A DNA stretch of 45,458 bases from Bryobacterales bacterium (GTDB lineage: Bacteria; Acidobacteriota; Terriglobia; Bryobacterales; Bryobacteraceae), in the NCBI GenBank assembly GCA_003135055.1, contig PLDF01000499.1, positions 1,059 through 46,516 on the forward strand. Reading direction: 5' to 3'. Below are positions 1-8,409 of the stretch, one piece after another; within the stretch, counting starts at the first letter, position 1, and every line of letters begins with the position of its first letter. Both the position numbers and the translations under genes were made by a program. Under the pieces are notes generated by a model, which was not told the DNA's origin, searched no databases, and saw only the letters and a program-made list of their open reading frames with translations.

Positions 1-533
1 ACCCTAGTCCCATTTTCGGACATTCACCCACCCCAGCCCAAACCCAATCCGCGACGCATTCTCCGCTTCCTCCGCCGTTGCCTTTGACCTCATCCCCGTC
101 AAAAATTCTGCGACTCCGCGCGATCTCCAAATCTCCGCGCCTCCGCGTTGAATCCCCACTCCCCGTTGAATCCCCACTCCCAATCCGGAAACTGCCCCTC
201 CTACCCGCCCGCGCCCACGAGCGTGCAATAAACCAGTTTCCAACAGCGTTAAGCTTAAGTGATTTTGAGGTATACCTATGAAACTCGCTGCAACGCATCG
301 CGCTATACGGATCGGTTTCTTGCTTCTGTCAGCGCGTCTGCCGGGGCGTTGGCCCAAAGCAACTGCTGCCGATCTCATATACTATCGAACCTTTCGCTAA
401 GGTTAAGTGTTTCGGCCCCTCGCTAGTACTATCTTTAGCGATATTTATTGAAAAACTTTGGAACTTCCACCTGGTACTAGTGTTAACAATGTCATAATAG
501 CGCCAAGGCGCTACGAAAGCGCTCGGAGGGTGT
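1..533. other. Intergenic region without an intact gene
   Basis: No convincing coding sequence is seen. An exact tandem duplication of an 18-bp unit beginning CGTTGAATCC occupies 146-181. From about 300 onward the sequence is AT-richer than the genes around it. A frameshifted signal-peptide-like start at 278 is listed separately. No promoter with both hexamers at good spacing was found before the gene at 534, although a CATAAT hexamer lies at 493-498. Confidence 0.6.
278..400 (+). pseudogene. Possible remnant of a secreted-protein gene start
   Basis: An ATG at 278 opens a 40-codon frame that starts like a signal peptide (MKLAATHRAIRIGFLLL). Near 328 the signal-like reading passes into the next frame as VSASAGALAQ, which has an Ala-X-Ala cleavage-like end, and the original frame stops at 398-400. 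Read together the two frames resemble a signal peptide broken by a frameshift. Nothing recognisable follows. This is pattern recognition on a short stretch and may be chance. Confidence 0.25.
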
Positions 534-2549
534 ATGCAGTTGCCTCGTTGGGTTGTTCTGAGTGGGATCCCTGTTCTCACGGTTTCCGGGTTGATGATCT
601 TGCGTGCAAACGACGATCCAGCCCAGTCTGACGCGGCGCAGTACGCGGTTTCTCATCCCGAATGCAGCTATTTCGGGTCCGACCACGACAAGGTCACCAA
701 GGCCGCGCTCAAGGGCGTCGGGCGTTCCCTAAACAATCACCCGTTGAGCGACCTGACGACGCAGGTGATCCGGGCGATGTCGTACGTACCGCCGGGCAGC
801 CCGACCTACAGCTACGGCGAATCCCACCAGGCCGGCTCCATCGATTCCTACATTTGGGCCGATTTTCAGAAGAACGGCATCACCCCGGCGCCGCCCACAA
901 CCGACTGGGAGTTCGTCCGCCGCGTGACGCTGGACCTGACGGGCCGCATTCCCACCCCCGCCGCGGTTACGGCCTTCGTCAACGACACCACTCCAACCAA
1001 GCGCGCCACTTACATCGAGACCCTGCTGGCCTCGCCGCAATGGGTGGACAAATGGACCATGTTCTACGGCGACCTTTTCATGAACAACACCACCAAGCCG
1101 AGCACGGGAGTGACCCGTTTCGCGCAAGGCCGCAACGCCTTGTACAGCTACATTCAGAATGCGCTGGTGACCGCCGAGCCGTATAACCAGGTGGCATCGG
1201 ACCTGATCAGCACAGCCGATTCCAACAGCTACACCAACGGCCCCATCAACTTTCTCATCGGCTCCTACGTTTCCACCGGACCGGGCAGCGGCCAGGACAC
1301 ATTCGACGCGGAAACCGCCAGCGTGGCCGATACTTTCCTTGGAATCACCTACGTGAATTGCCTGCTGTGCCACAACGGCGCCGGGCATCTCACCCAGATC
1401 AACCTTTGGGGAAGCAATATCACCCGGTATCAGGGCTGGCAACTCTCGTCGTTCATGTCGCACACGGCGCCGCCCTCGCATACCCCGGTCAACGCCAGCA
1501 ATACCAATATCTATTACTGGTCTCTGCAGGACAACACCAAGGGCTTCACCACGGATTATGCGCTGAACACCACTAGCGGCAACCGTCCGCCGCGCGTCGC
1601 GCCCGCCGGGTGCAAATCCACCCAGCCCTGCTGGTTCGTGCCGCCGCAATACATCTTTAATGGCGATTCCGCCCCGTCGGGCACCACTTACCGCGCTGGA
1701 TTGGCAACGCAAGTCACCGGCGACTTCCAATTTGCCCGCGCCGCGGTGAACTACCTGTGGGCGGAGTTCTTCGGCATGGGCATTGTGGATCCGCCGGACA
1801 CGTTCGACCTGGCGCGCCTGGATCCGGACAATCCGCCGCCCGCTCCGTGGACCATGCAGCCCACCAATCCGGCGCTTTTGAACGCGCTGGCCACGCACTT
1901 CATCCAGAATGGGTATAACGTCAAAGCGACGATGCGCGAGATTGTCAACTCCCAGACCTATCAGCTATCGAGCCGCTACAACGGGACCTGGCAGGCGACT
2001 TACGAGCCCTATTTCGCGCGCAAGTACGTGCGGCGGCTGTGGGCGGAAGAGGTTTACGACGCGGTGGCGCAATCGAGCGGCTACCAGCCTGCTTACACCG
2101 TGGTTGGTTTTTCGGATTCGGGCTATGCCAAGCCGACTTATGCCATGCAGTTGCCGGATACCACCAGCCCCGTCAGCGTGATCGCCAATAGCGGCGACCT
2201 CAACAACATGCTCACCTACTTCCTGCGCGGCAATCGCGACGACCAGCCGCGGAAGCAGGACGGATCGATTCTGCAGGCGCTTTCGCTGATGAACAATCCC
2301 ATCGTCGAAATGCGGACCACGGTTGCGGCTTATGGCGGCAACCCGGTGTCGCCGCTGATCGCGCAGAACATGAATCAGAGCAACGCCAACCTGATCAACA
2401 CCCTTTACCTGACGATTCTTTCGCGGATGCCTACCACGGCCGAGGTGAACACCGCCACTACTACGCTGACTACCGGGACCCGCAATCAGGCCGTCCAAAA
2501 CCTGATGTGGGCGCTCTATAACAAAGTGGATTTCGTGTTCAATTACTGA
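534..2549 (+). CDS. DUF1549/DUF1553 secreted protein with a CxxCH motif
   Basis: A 671-residue protein of the family common in Planctomycetes and Acidobacteria, usually paired with DUF1501 proteins. A hydrophobic N-terminus (about residues 6-24) suggests export. The DUF1549 part lies around residues 120-185 (DWEFVRRVTLDLTGRIP... and a PQWVDKW block). A CLLCH motif with Cys276, Cys279 and His280 could bind heme c. The DUF1553 part follows from about residue 395 (FARAAVNYLWAEFFGMGIV) to the end. The start is supported by GGAGGG about seven bases upstream. The stop lies 14 bases before the DUF1501 gene, so the two are probably one operon. The family has no established biochemical role; work on large extracellular polymers has been suggested but is not shown here. 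Confidence 0.9.
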   Translation: MQLPRWVVLSGIPVLTVSGLMILRANDDPAQSDAAQYAVSHPECSYFGSDHDKVTKAALKGVGRSLNNHPLSDLTTQVIRAMSYVPPGSPTYSYGESHQAGSIDSYIWADFQKNGITPAPPTTDWEFVRRVTLDLTGRIPTPAAVTAFVNDTTPTKRATYIETLLASPQWVDKWTMFYGDLFMNNTTKPSTGVTRFAQGRNALYSYIQNALVTAEPYNQVASDLISTADSNSYTNGPINFLIGSYVSTGPGSGQDTFDAETASVADTFLGITYVNCLLCHNGAGHLTQINLWGSNITRYQGWQLSSFMSHTAPPSHTPVNASNTNIYYWSLQDNTKGFTTDYALNTTSGNRPPRVAPAGCKSTQPCWFVPPQYIFNGDSAPSGTTYRAGLATQVTGDFQFARAAVNYLWAEFFGMGIVDPPDTFDLARLDPDNPPPAPWTMQPTNPALLNALATHFIQNGYNVKATMREIVNSQTYQLSSRYNGTWQATYEPYFARKYVRRLWAEEVYDAVAQSSGYQPAYTVVGFSDSGYAKPTYAMQLPDTTSPVSVIANSGDLNNMLTYFLRGNRDDQPRKQDGSILQALSLMNNPIVEMRTTVAAYGGNPVSPLIAQNMNQSNANLINTLYLTILSRMPTTAEVNTATTTLTTGTRNQAVQNLMWALYNKVDFVFNY

Positions 2550-2563
2550 CGAAGGAGGACGCC

Positions 2564-3967
2564 ATGACGAAAGAACAGCAAAAATTCGATAAGTTTTTCG
2601 AGAAGTACGGTTGGGGGCATAAGTCGTTCTTTAACCGGCCGCACTGGACGCGGCGGCGCTTCTTCCAGGTATTGGGAGCGGGGGTTACGGCATCGTACCT
2701 GACGCAGCGCTACGCCAAGGCGCAAACGTCGGTGACCACCAATTCCGGTATGGTCACCAAGAATACCGCGCAGAACGTGATCTTCATTTTGCTGGCCGGC
2801 GCGCCCAGCCATACGGATACTTTCGATCTGAAAGTGCTGCCGGGCACTACGCCCGCCAGCTTTAACCCGGAAACGGCGAACGGAGTTTTGTGGCCCACCG
2901 GGCTGCTGCCCAACCTGGGTAACATGCTGGGCGATTTCGCCATTGTGCGTTCCATGCAGGCGCATGCGCTGGTGCATTCGCTGGCGCAGACCTGGACGCA
3001 GATCGGGCGCAACCCCGCCGCGGCGCTGGGCAACATCGCGCCCAATATCGGCAGCGTGGTGGCGATCGAAAAGGATTCGCAACGCAAGCCCGGGCAAGTG
3101 TTCCCGACGTTCCTGGCGTTGAATTCCGACGGTGCCGCGGGGCAAGGATACTTCCCGGCTATCTACGCTCCGTTCAAGGTGGACCCGACCAGCGCGGGGA
3201 TCTCATACACCACCAATCCGGAAGGCCAGACCAATTTCAATAACCGCTGGAACCTGGTCCATTCGCTGGACGGGGTGCTACGCACCGACTCGCCCTACGG
3301 CCAGCCGATGGACGATTACGAAGATTTCTACCAATCCGCGCAGCAGATGATGTACAACCCGGTGGTGAACACGGCATTCGGCTTTTCCTCGGCGGACAGC
3401 ATCCGTTACGGCAGCTCTTCCACCGGCAACGCGATGCTGGTGGCCGTGCAGGCGCTGAAGGCGAACCAGGGCTCGCGATTCATTCAGATCACGTCGAACG
3501 ATGGCTGGGATATGCACCAGAACATCTATACGGCCGCCAATTTGCCCGCCAAGGGGAAGCTGCTCGATACGGCCCTTTCGGCGATGCTGGGCGACCTGAC
3601 CGCGAATGGCCTGCTTGCCAGCACGCTGGTGGTGATGGTGGGCGAATTCGGGCGCACGGTTGGACCGTTGACCGCAGCCGCGGGCCGCGACCACCTGGCG
3701 CAGCAGTTTGTGTTCTTCGCCGGCGGCGGCGTCAAGGGCGGAACCATTATTGGGCAGACCAACGCCACGGGCGGCGACACGTCGGTTTACGGCTGGTCGC
3801 AGAACCGTTACGTCTATCCCGAAGACGTGGAAGCCACCATCTACTCGGCGGTGGGCATCGACTGGACGACGGTCAGGCACGACGATCCGCTGGGCCGCGG
3901 CTTCCAATACGTTCCGACGACGGACCCGGTGCAGTATTATCCGATCAACGAGCTTTGGGGATCGTAG
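2564..3967 (+). CDS. DUF1501 protein with a Tat signal
   Basis: A 467-residue DUF1501 protein. The N-terminus is unusually long before the twin-arginine stretch (RRRFFQVLGAG, about residues 28-38), which marks Tat export and so folding before export. The DUF1501 core starts at NVIFILLAGAPSHTDTFDLK and includes VVMVGEFGRT and the GRDH block near residue 375. DUF1501 proteins belong to the sulfatase/alkaline-phosphatase-like fold group, but a catalytic activity is not established. A strong GAAGGAGG at 2551-2558 fixes the start. It follows the DUF1549/DUF1553 gene after 14 bases, the usual genomic pairing. A second DUF1501 gene of different subtype is at 40914-42248. Confidence 0.92.
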   Translation: MTKEQQKFDKFFEKYGWGHKSFFNRPHWTRRRFFQVLGAGVTASYLTQRYAKAQTSVTTNSGMVTKNTAQNVIFILLAGAPSHTDTFDLKVLPGTTPASFNPETANGVLWPTGLLPNLGNMLGDFAIVRSMQAHALVHSLAQTWTQIGRNPAAALGNIAPNIGSVVAIEKDSQRKPGQVFPTFLALNSDGAAGQGYFPAIYAPFKVDPTSAGISYTTNPEGQTNFNNRWNLVHSLDGVLRTDSPYGQPMDDYEDFYQSAQQMMYNPVVNTAFGFSSADSIRYGSSSTGNAMLVAVQALKANQGSRFIQITSNDGWDMHQNIYTAANLPAKGKLLDTALSAMLGDLTANGLLASTLVVMVGEFGRTVGPLTAAAGRDHLAQQFVFFAGGGVKGGTIIGQTNATGGDTSVYGWSQNRYVYPEDVEATIYSAVGIDWTTVRHDDPLGRGFQYVPTTDPVQYYPINELWGS

Positions 3968-4053
3968 GGCCCGGGTAGCGCACGCATAAGCAGGCGGACG
4001 TTGGTGGATGGAGCCGATGGGGGAAGCGCCGTCCACGTAATTTCGAGAAGACC

Positions 4054-4124
4054 ACTCCCTCACGGTCGTGGCTCCGAACCAGTGATCGTGGCTCCGCACG
4101 GAGCCGCGCGCATCAGCAAGCGGT
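4054..4124 (+). repeat. REP-like repeat, family 1
   Basis: The unit contains CTCCCTCACGGTCGTGGCTCC, a GGCTCC...GGAGCC hairpin, and ends in CAGCAAGCGGT. Related copies are at 24268-24315, 40556-40644 and 43969-44058. This copy carries an extra internal piece with a second GTGGCTCCG. The remaining intergenic sequence at 3968-4242 shows nothing else clear. Confidence 0.7.
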
Positions 4125-4242
4125 CTGGCGATATCCCGCAACCTATTCGACCACGCAATCGCGCGCGGGCACGGCAATGGAACCAGGCCTTCTGAAATCC
4201 AATCGGTCCGATCAACCGTATAGTCTATTCGGGAGGGTAAGT

Positions 4243-4665
4243 GTGAACGATCAAGACAATGTCGGGCTGATCCGGAGAGTATACACGGCCTTCGAGGCTG
4301 GTGACGTGCAGACGATTCTCGATAGCGTCGCAGACGACGCCGCGTGGATCAATCATGGTCCTGCTACGATCCCGTACGCCGGATCGCGCTCGGGCAAGAC
4401 GCAGATACTCGAGTTTTTCCGGATCATAGCGGACACGACAACCGGAGGGAGAATAATCCCGGATACCTTCGTGGCGCAGGGCGACGCCGTGGTCGCAACC
4501 GGCCGGTACAGGGCTACGGCGTGCGACACCGGCGCGGAGATCGACACGCCCGTGGTGCACCTCTTTACGGTCCGTAACGGGAAGATTGTGAGGTGGGAGG
4601 GTTTTTCCGATAGCGCTAAAGTGGCGGAAGCGCACGCTAAGGGCGAAGGCGCGGCCGGCCATTGA
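4243..4665 (+). CDS. SnoaL-like / NTF2-fold protein
   Basis: A 140-residue protein of the SnoaL-like ketosteroid isomerase superfamily: an N-terminal helix block (LIRRVYTAFEAGDVQTILDSVADDAAW), then HGPATIPYAGSRSGKTQILEFF, then beta strands ending HLFTVRNGKIVRWEGFSD. Such proteins include isomerases, dehydratases and small binding proteins, so no reaction can be assigned. I chose the GTG at 4243 because GGGAGGG lies at 4231-4237 and the homologous region begins directly after it; an upstream ATG at 4177 would add 22 residues unlike the family. It is monocistronic, with family 1 repeat DNA upstream. Confidence 0.85.
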   Translation: MNDQDNVGLIRRVYTAFEAGDVQTILDSVADDAAWINHGPATIPYAGSRSGKTQILEFFRIIADTTTGGRIIPDTFVAQGDAVVATGRYRATACDTGAEIDTPVVHLFTVRNGKIVRWEGFSDSAKVAEAHAKGEGAAGH

Positions 4666-4692
4666 GGCCCGGATCCGCGCCCTAATCGAACC

Positions 4693-4950
4693 ATGCGGCT
4701 AAGTATCCCGACTCCTTTTCGGGTGCTCCGGAAGCGCCGCGCTCCAGAGCGCAGTTGCCGATGGAATCGCGAGGAGTTGGAAGGCGAGCAACTACGCCGG
4801 CTGGCGGCATTGCGGCGCTTCGCGGTGGAACACTCGCCGTTTTATCGCCGCTTCCATTCCGGATTCGAAGGCCGGCCGCTGAACGAGCTGCCAGTACTCA
4901 TCAAAGCTATAATTACCGTGGCTCCCCCTCCTGGCGCCGGTCAGCCTTAA
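4693..4950 (+). pseudogene. N-terminal fragment of a PaaK-like ligase
   Basis: The reading frame from ATG 4693 encodes the start of a phenylacetate-CoA ligase / coenzyme F390 synthetase-like protein: the block LAALRRFAVEHSPFYRRFH followed by GRPLNELPVL is typical of the first 70 residues. After VLIKA the similarity stops and the frame ends at 4950, while the family normally runs beyond 400 residues. The ATP-binding and acyl-transfer parts are absent. The break lies just upstream of the esterase gene at 5042, so a deletion joined them. A short protein could be made but would not be an active ligase. Confidence 0.6.
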
Positions 4951-5041
4951 ACTGCCGTGGCCAGGTTCCAGCAAGTTCCGGAATAGTGGCGAGTCCGCAC
5001 TGCCTGCGTTGGTAGAATCGTTTCTTACCGGGAGGCGATTC

Positions 5042-6562
5042 ATGCAGAAGCGGTTTTTTCACAGTCTCGCGAGATTGTCGATCTTCCTTGTGGCGGCCGG
5101 CGCGCTGGACGCGGCGGTCAAACTGCCGTCGTTCTTCTCCGATCACATGGTACTGCAGCGCGGGATTCCCGTTCGCATCTGGGGGTCGGCGGATGCGGGC
5201 GAAACTGTGCGCGTCGAGTTGCAAGGGCAGACCGTGACGGTGAAGGCCGGCGACGACGGAAAGTGGATGGCCTGGCTGCGCCCGCTGGTCGCCGCGGGAC
5301 CGCTCGATATGACTGTCGCGGGGACCAATATGGTCGCCATTCACGACGTGCTGGTGGGAGAGGTCTGGCTGGCGTCGGGCCAGTCCAACATGGAGTTTGC
5401 CACCAATAATGTGGCCAACCGCGACGACGAACTGGCGCACGCCGACTACCCCATGATCCGCCTGTTCAAGGTGAAGCACGCCGTGGCCGGCCAGCCGGCG
5501 GACGACGTGACCGGACTGTGGCAGTTGTGCAGCGCGCAGACTGTGAAGAGTTTCTCCGCCGTCGCCTATTTCTTCGGACGCCACCTGCAAAGCGATTTGA
5601 GCGTGCCCGTGGGGTTGATCGAGAGCGACTGGGGAGGCACCCCGGCGCAATCGTGGATCTCGCGACAGGCGCTCGAATCCGACTCCTCGCTTCAGTACGT
5701 GCTGAACGAGTGGGATAAGGCGCTGTCCAACTACCCGGCTGCCAAGGAGCGATACGACCGCCAACTGGAGACCTGGAACCAGGCCGTGGAAGCCGCCAAG
5801 GCGGAGGGCAAGACGCCGCCCAATCGCCCCGGCGCGCCCCCTGGCCCCGGACACCAGAACACGCCGGGAGGCCTGTATAACGCGATGATCGCGCCCCTGA
5901 CAGGGTACGGGATGCGCGGCGCCATCTGGTACCAGGGCGAATCGAACGCCAACGAGGCGCACGCATGGCTCTACCGGCGCCTGTTCGCGGCCATGATCGA
6001 GGACTGGCGCAACCGCTGGGGCCAGGCTGATTTCCCGTTCTACTTCGTACAACTGGCGAATTTCAAGTCCAACGGCTGGTGGCCCGTCCTGCGCGAATCG
6101 CAAACCGAAACGCTCCGCCTGGCGAACACCGCGATGGCGGTAGCGATCGACGTAGGCAACCCGGCCGACATCCACCCGACCAACAAGCAGGACGTGGGCC
6201 TGCGGCTGGCACTGGCCGCGCGAGCGCTGGCCTATCGCGAACCCGTCGAGTACTCCGGGCCGGCATTCCTGGCGGCCGCACAAGAAGGCGCCGCCATGCG
6301 CGTTTATTTCAAGCACGCCGATGGTATGCAGGCGCGCGGCAGCGGGGCGATCACGGGGTTTGAAATCGCCGGCGCCGATGGGAAGTACTTCGAGGCGCAG
6401 GCCCGCGTGGAAGGCGCCACGGTGGTGGTTTCCACACCGCAAGCGCCAGCGCCCGTGGCCGTGCGATACGCTTGGGCGGACAACCCGGCGTGCAATCTGG
6501 TCAACGGATCGAGCCTGCCCGCCGGGCCGTTCCGCAGCGACGAGCCGCACTACAATCAGTAG
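5042..6562 (+). CDS. Sialate O-acetylesterase-family protein
   Basis: A 506-residue secreted esterase of the SASA/GDSL-like family, which removes O-acetyl groups from sialic acids or acetylated plant polysaccharides. A signal peptide covers about residues 1-25. The nucleophile block is WLASGQSNMEF with Ser115. Further family blocks are ESDWGGTPAQSWIS, RGAIWYQGESNA and, near the end, DIHPTNKQDVGLRLA, which carries the Asp and His expected of the catalytic site. The start at 5042 has GGGAGG at 5030-5035. Length and motif order are normal. In a soil acidobacterium a hemicellulose acetyl-ester substrate is at least as likely as sialic acid. Confidence 0.9.
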   Translation: MQKRFFHSLARLSIFLVAAGALDAAVKLPSFFSDHMVLQRGIPVRIWGSADAGETVRVELQGQTVTVKAGDDGKWMAWLRPLVAAGPLDMTVAGTNMVAIHDVLVGEVWLASGQSNMEFATNNVANRDDELAHADYPMIRLFKVKHAVAGQPADDVTGLWQLCSAQTVKSFSAVAYFFGRHLQSDLSVPVGLIESDWGGTPAQSWISRQALESDSSLQYVLNEWDKALSNYPAAKERYDRQLETWNQAVEAAKAEGKTPPNRPGAPPGPGHQNTPGGLYNAMIAPLTGYGMRGAIWYQGESNANEAHAWLYRRLFAAMIEDWRNRWGQADFPFYFVQLANFKSNGWWPVLRESQTETLRLANTAMAVAIDVGNPADIHPTNKQDVGLRLALAARALAYREPVEYSGPAFLAAAQEGAAMRVYFKHADGMQARGSGAITGFEIAGADGKYFEAQARVEGATVVVSTPQAPAPVAVRYAWADNPACNLVNGSSLPAGPFRSDEPHYNQ

Positions 6563-6831
6563 GCGGCGGGTTCTCTACCAAGAACGCATATCGCTGTCGA
6601 AGCCTCATAGCGGATCTAGTCTTGCCGCGCACGTGTTTCGAAGATGGCGTTAGGGGCGTGTGCGACATGGTGACGGGCTCTGTGACAGCCGATCAGTGGC
6701 CGGGCCTCTCGATGGGCAGGAACATGGCCGCATCGAACTCAAAGACTCAGCTCAAAGACTCAAAGAGACAGTCGCCTCGACGCTTGCGGGCATTACTCGC
6801 TGGGGCGCGTCAAGCCCAGCCGCCGGATTCA

Positions 6832-6879
6832 TCATCCGCCGCAGGTCAGCATCCTGCCCCACAAAGTCCGCCGGCTATG
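6832..6879 (+). repeat. Interspersed repeat, family 3
   Basis: The core is GCAGG...CCTGCCCCACAAA followed by GCCGGCTATGG. The 28 bases at 6852-6879 match 24 of 28 in the copy at 21943-21970. Shorter hairpin-only relatives of the form GCAGG-loop-CCTGC are at 24338-24360, 33508-33531, 37499-37536 and 40881-40897. Confidence 0.6.
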
Positions 6880-6915
6880 GCTTCCCGCGTAATTATCAGT
6901 GGTGAGTCCTGTCTC

Positions 6916-6988
6916 GGGTTCACGTCCGGTATATACGAGATCATCGAGCGAGTGGGATCGGCGGCTTGGGCGCGATGTCGCTATACGC
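6916..6988 (+). pseudogene. Fragment of a bacterial Ser/Thr kinase N-lobe
   Basis: One frame reads GIYEIIERVG (6928-6957), matching the start of PknB-like kinase domains (usually GPYEIVERIG). Another frame reads DRRLGRDVAIR (6956-6988), matching the later DTRLGRDVAIK block. The glycine-rich loop that should separate them is missing, so a small deletion has fused the blocks out of frame. The invariant Lys position is Arg. The rest of the kinase is absent. This is a relic, not a gene. Confidence 0.5.
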
Positions 6989-7021
6989 AACAGCCCCTTC
7001 GGAAATGGTGTACTAAGCATC

Positions 7022-8263
7022 ATGAACCTGAAAATCGAAACCGCGCAGCTTGCAGCGGAACTGGACACGCTGGCGTCATTTTCGGAAGCGCCCGCACCGG
7101 CGGTCACTCGCATCGTGTTTTCCGGGACGGACCGGCAAGCGCGCGAATACGTGAAGCGGCTTTGCGCCGACGCGGGCCTTGCCATACGCGAAGACGCCGT
7201 GGGCAACACGTTCGCGCGCTGGGCCGGAAGCGAGCCCGAACTCGCCGCGGTTGCCAGCGGTTCGCACATCGACGCCATCCCGAACGCCGGACGATACGAC
7301 GGAACCGTGGGCGTGCTGGGCGGTCTCGAAGCCATCCGCGCATTGCAGCGTAGCGGATTCCGCCCGCGCCGCTCCATCGAACTGGTGATCTTTACCTCCG
7401 AAGAGCCGACGCGCTTCGGCATCGGATGCATTGGCAGCCGGCTGCTGGCAGGCGTGCTCGATGGGGCCGCCGACACTCGCCTGGCGGGCAAAGACGGTGA
7501 AACGCTGAACCATTGGCGCACCGCCGCGGGCTTCGCGGGCGACCTGGCCGGCGTGCGCCTGCCGCAAGGGTATTACGACGCGTTCCTGGAGCTGCATATC
7601 GAGCAAGGCCCGCTGCTGGAACGCGCCGGTATCCCGCTGGGAGTGGTGACCGCGATCGCCGCTCCGGCAAGTTTGCGCATCCGGATTGAAGGCGAAGGCG
7701 GCCATGCAGGCGGGGTATTGATGCCAGCCCGCAAGGACGCATTCTGCGCCGCCGCGGAGCTGGTTCTCGAAGTGGAGAGCGCCGCCAAATCGACCGGCGT
7801 CATCGATACCGTAGCCACGGTTGGAGTCTGCGAGGTCTTCCCGGGAGCGATCAACAGCATCCCCAGCGAAGTGCGCCTGGAAGTGGACGTGCGCGATACG
7901 AATGAGGCGCGCCGCGACGGGGTGCTGGCTGAGATCGGCGACGCGTGCGTTGGCGTGGCGAAGCGGCGCGGGGTTGCCGTGAAGACGGAAACGATCAACG
8001 CCGATATGCCCGCGCAGTGCGATGCGAGAGTGGTGGAATCGCTCACCCGCGCCTGCGCCACGCATCGGCTCGGCTTTCAAACCATGGTGAGCCGCGCTTA
8101 TCACGACTCACTGTTTATGTCGCGGATCGCGCCCACGGCGATGCTGTTCATCCCATGCCGCGGCGGCGTGAGCCACCGTCCCAACGAGTATGCGTCGGCG
8201 GAAGCGATCGAATGCGGAGTGCTGGTGCTGGCGGAGACCTTGGCCGATCTGGCGAGTAAGTAA
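7022..8263 (+). CDS. M20 amidohydrolase, hydantoinase/carbamoylase type
   Basis: A 413-residue zinc-dependent amidohydrolase of the allantoate amidohydrolase / N-carbamoyl-L-amino acid hydrolase / beta-ureidopropionase group. Metal ligands are readable: His82 in GSHIDAIPNAG, Asp93 in GRYDG, the Glu pair 127-128 in TSEEPTRFG, His192 in ELHIEQGPLLE and His361 in YHDSLFMSR. The dimerisation domain contains GEGGHAGGVLMPARKDA. Substrate class (allantoate, carbamoyl amino acid or ureidopropionate) cannot be decided by eye. The ATG at 7022 begins the conserved part; no strong ribosome site precedes it, and the upstream extension is kinase-fragment DNA. No purine- or pyrimidine-catabolism genes are adjacent. 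Confidence 0.88.
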   Translation: MNLKIETAQLAAELDTLASFSEAPAPAVTRIVFSGTDRQAREYVKRLCADAGLAIREDAVGNTFARWAGSEPELAAVASGSHIDAIPNAGRYDGTVGVLGGLEAIRALQRSGFRPRRSIELVIFTSEEPTRFGIGCIGSRLLAGVLDGAADTRLAGKDGETLNHWRTAAGFAGDLAGVRLPQGYYDAFLELHIEQGPLLERAGIPLGVVTAIAAPASLRIRIEGEGGHAGGVLMPARKDAFCAAAELVLEVESAAKSTGVIDTVATVGVCEVFPGAINSIPSEVRLEVDVRDTNEARRDGVLAEIGDACVGVAKRRGVAVKTETINADMPAQCDARVVESLTRACATHRLGFQTMVSRAYHDSLFMSRIAPTAMLFIPCRGGVSHRPNEYASAEAIECGVLVLAETLADLASK

Positions 8264-8409
8264 TTGCGGGGGGCGTGGTGAAGGGCTGGTCGAATCCGTC
8301 GGCTCGAATCCGCTTGCCGCGGCCGGGATTCCCGGCGGTGAAGGCTACTGACGTCGCAGGGCATGGCCCCGCGCCACTGCTACATAGTTTAATAAGCTGG
8401 AGAAACGTC

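Larger units (their letters stand above)
6563..7021. other. Intergenic region with repeat and kinase fragment
   Basis: This 459-bp region has no intact gene. It holds a short TCAAAGACTC repetition near 6738-6765, a family 3 repeat at 6832-6879, and a broken Ser/Thr kinase start at 6916-6988 immediately before the amidohydrolase gene. Confidence 0.6.

Noticed and set aside
4913..6550. Long minus-strand open frame of 545 codons opposite the sialate esterase
   Set aside because: The protein is Arg/Gly/His-rich without domain motifs and mirrors the codon pattern of the clear forward gene.
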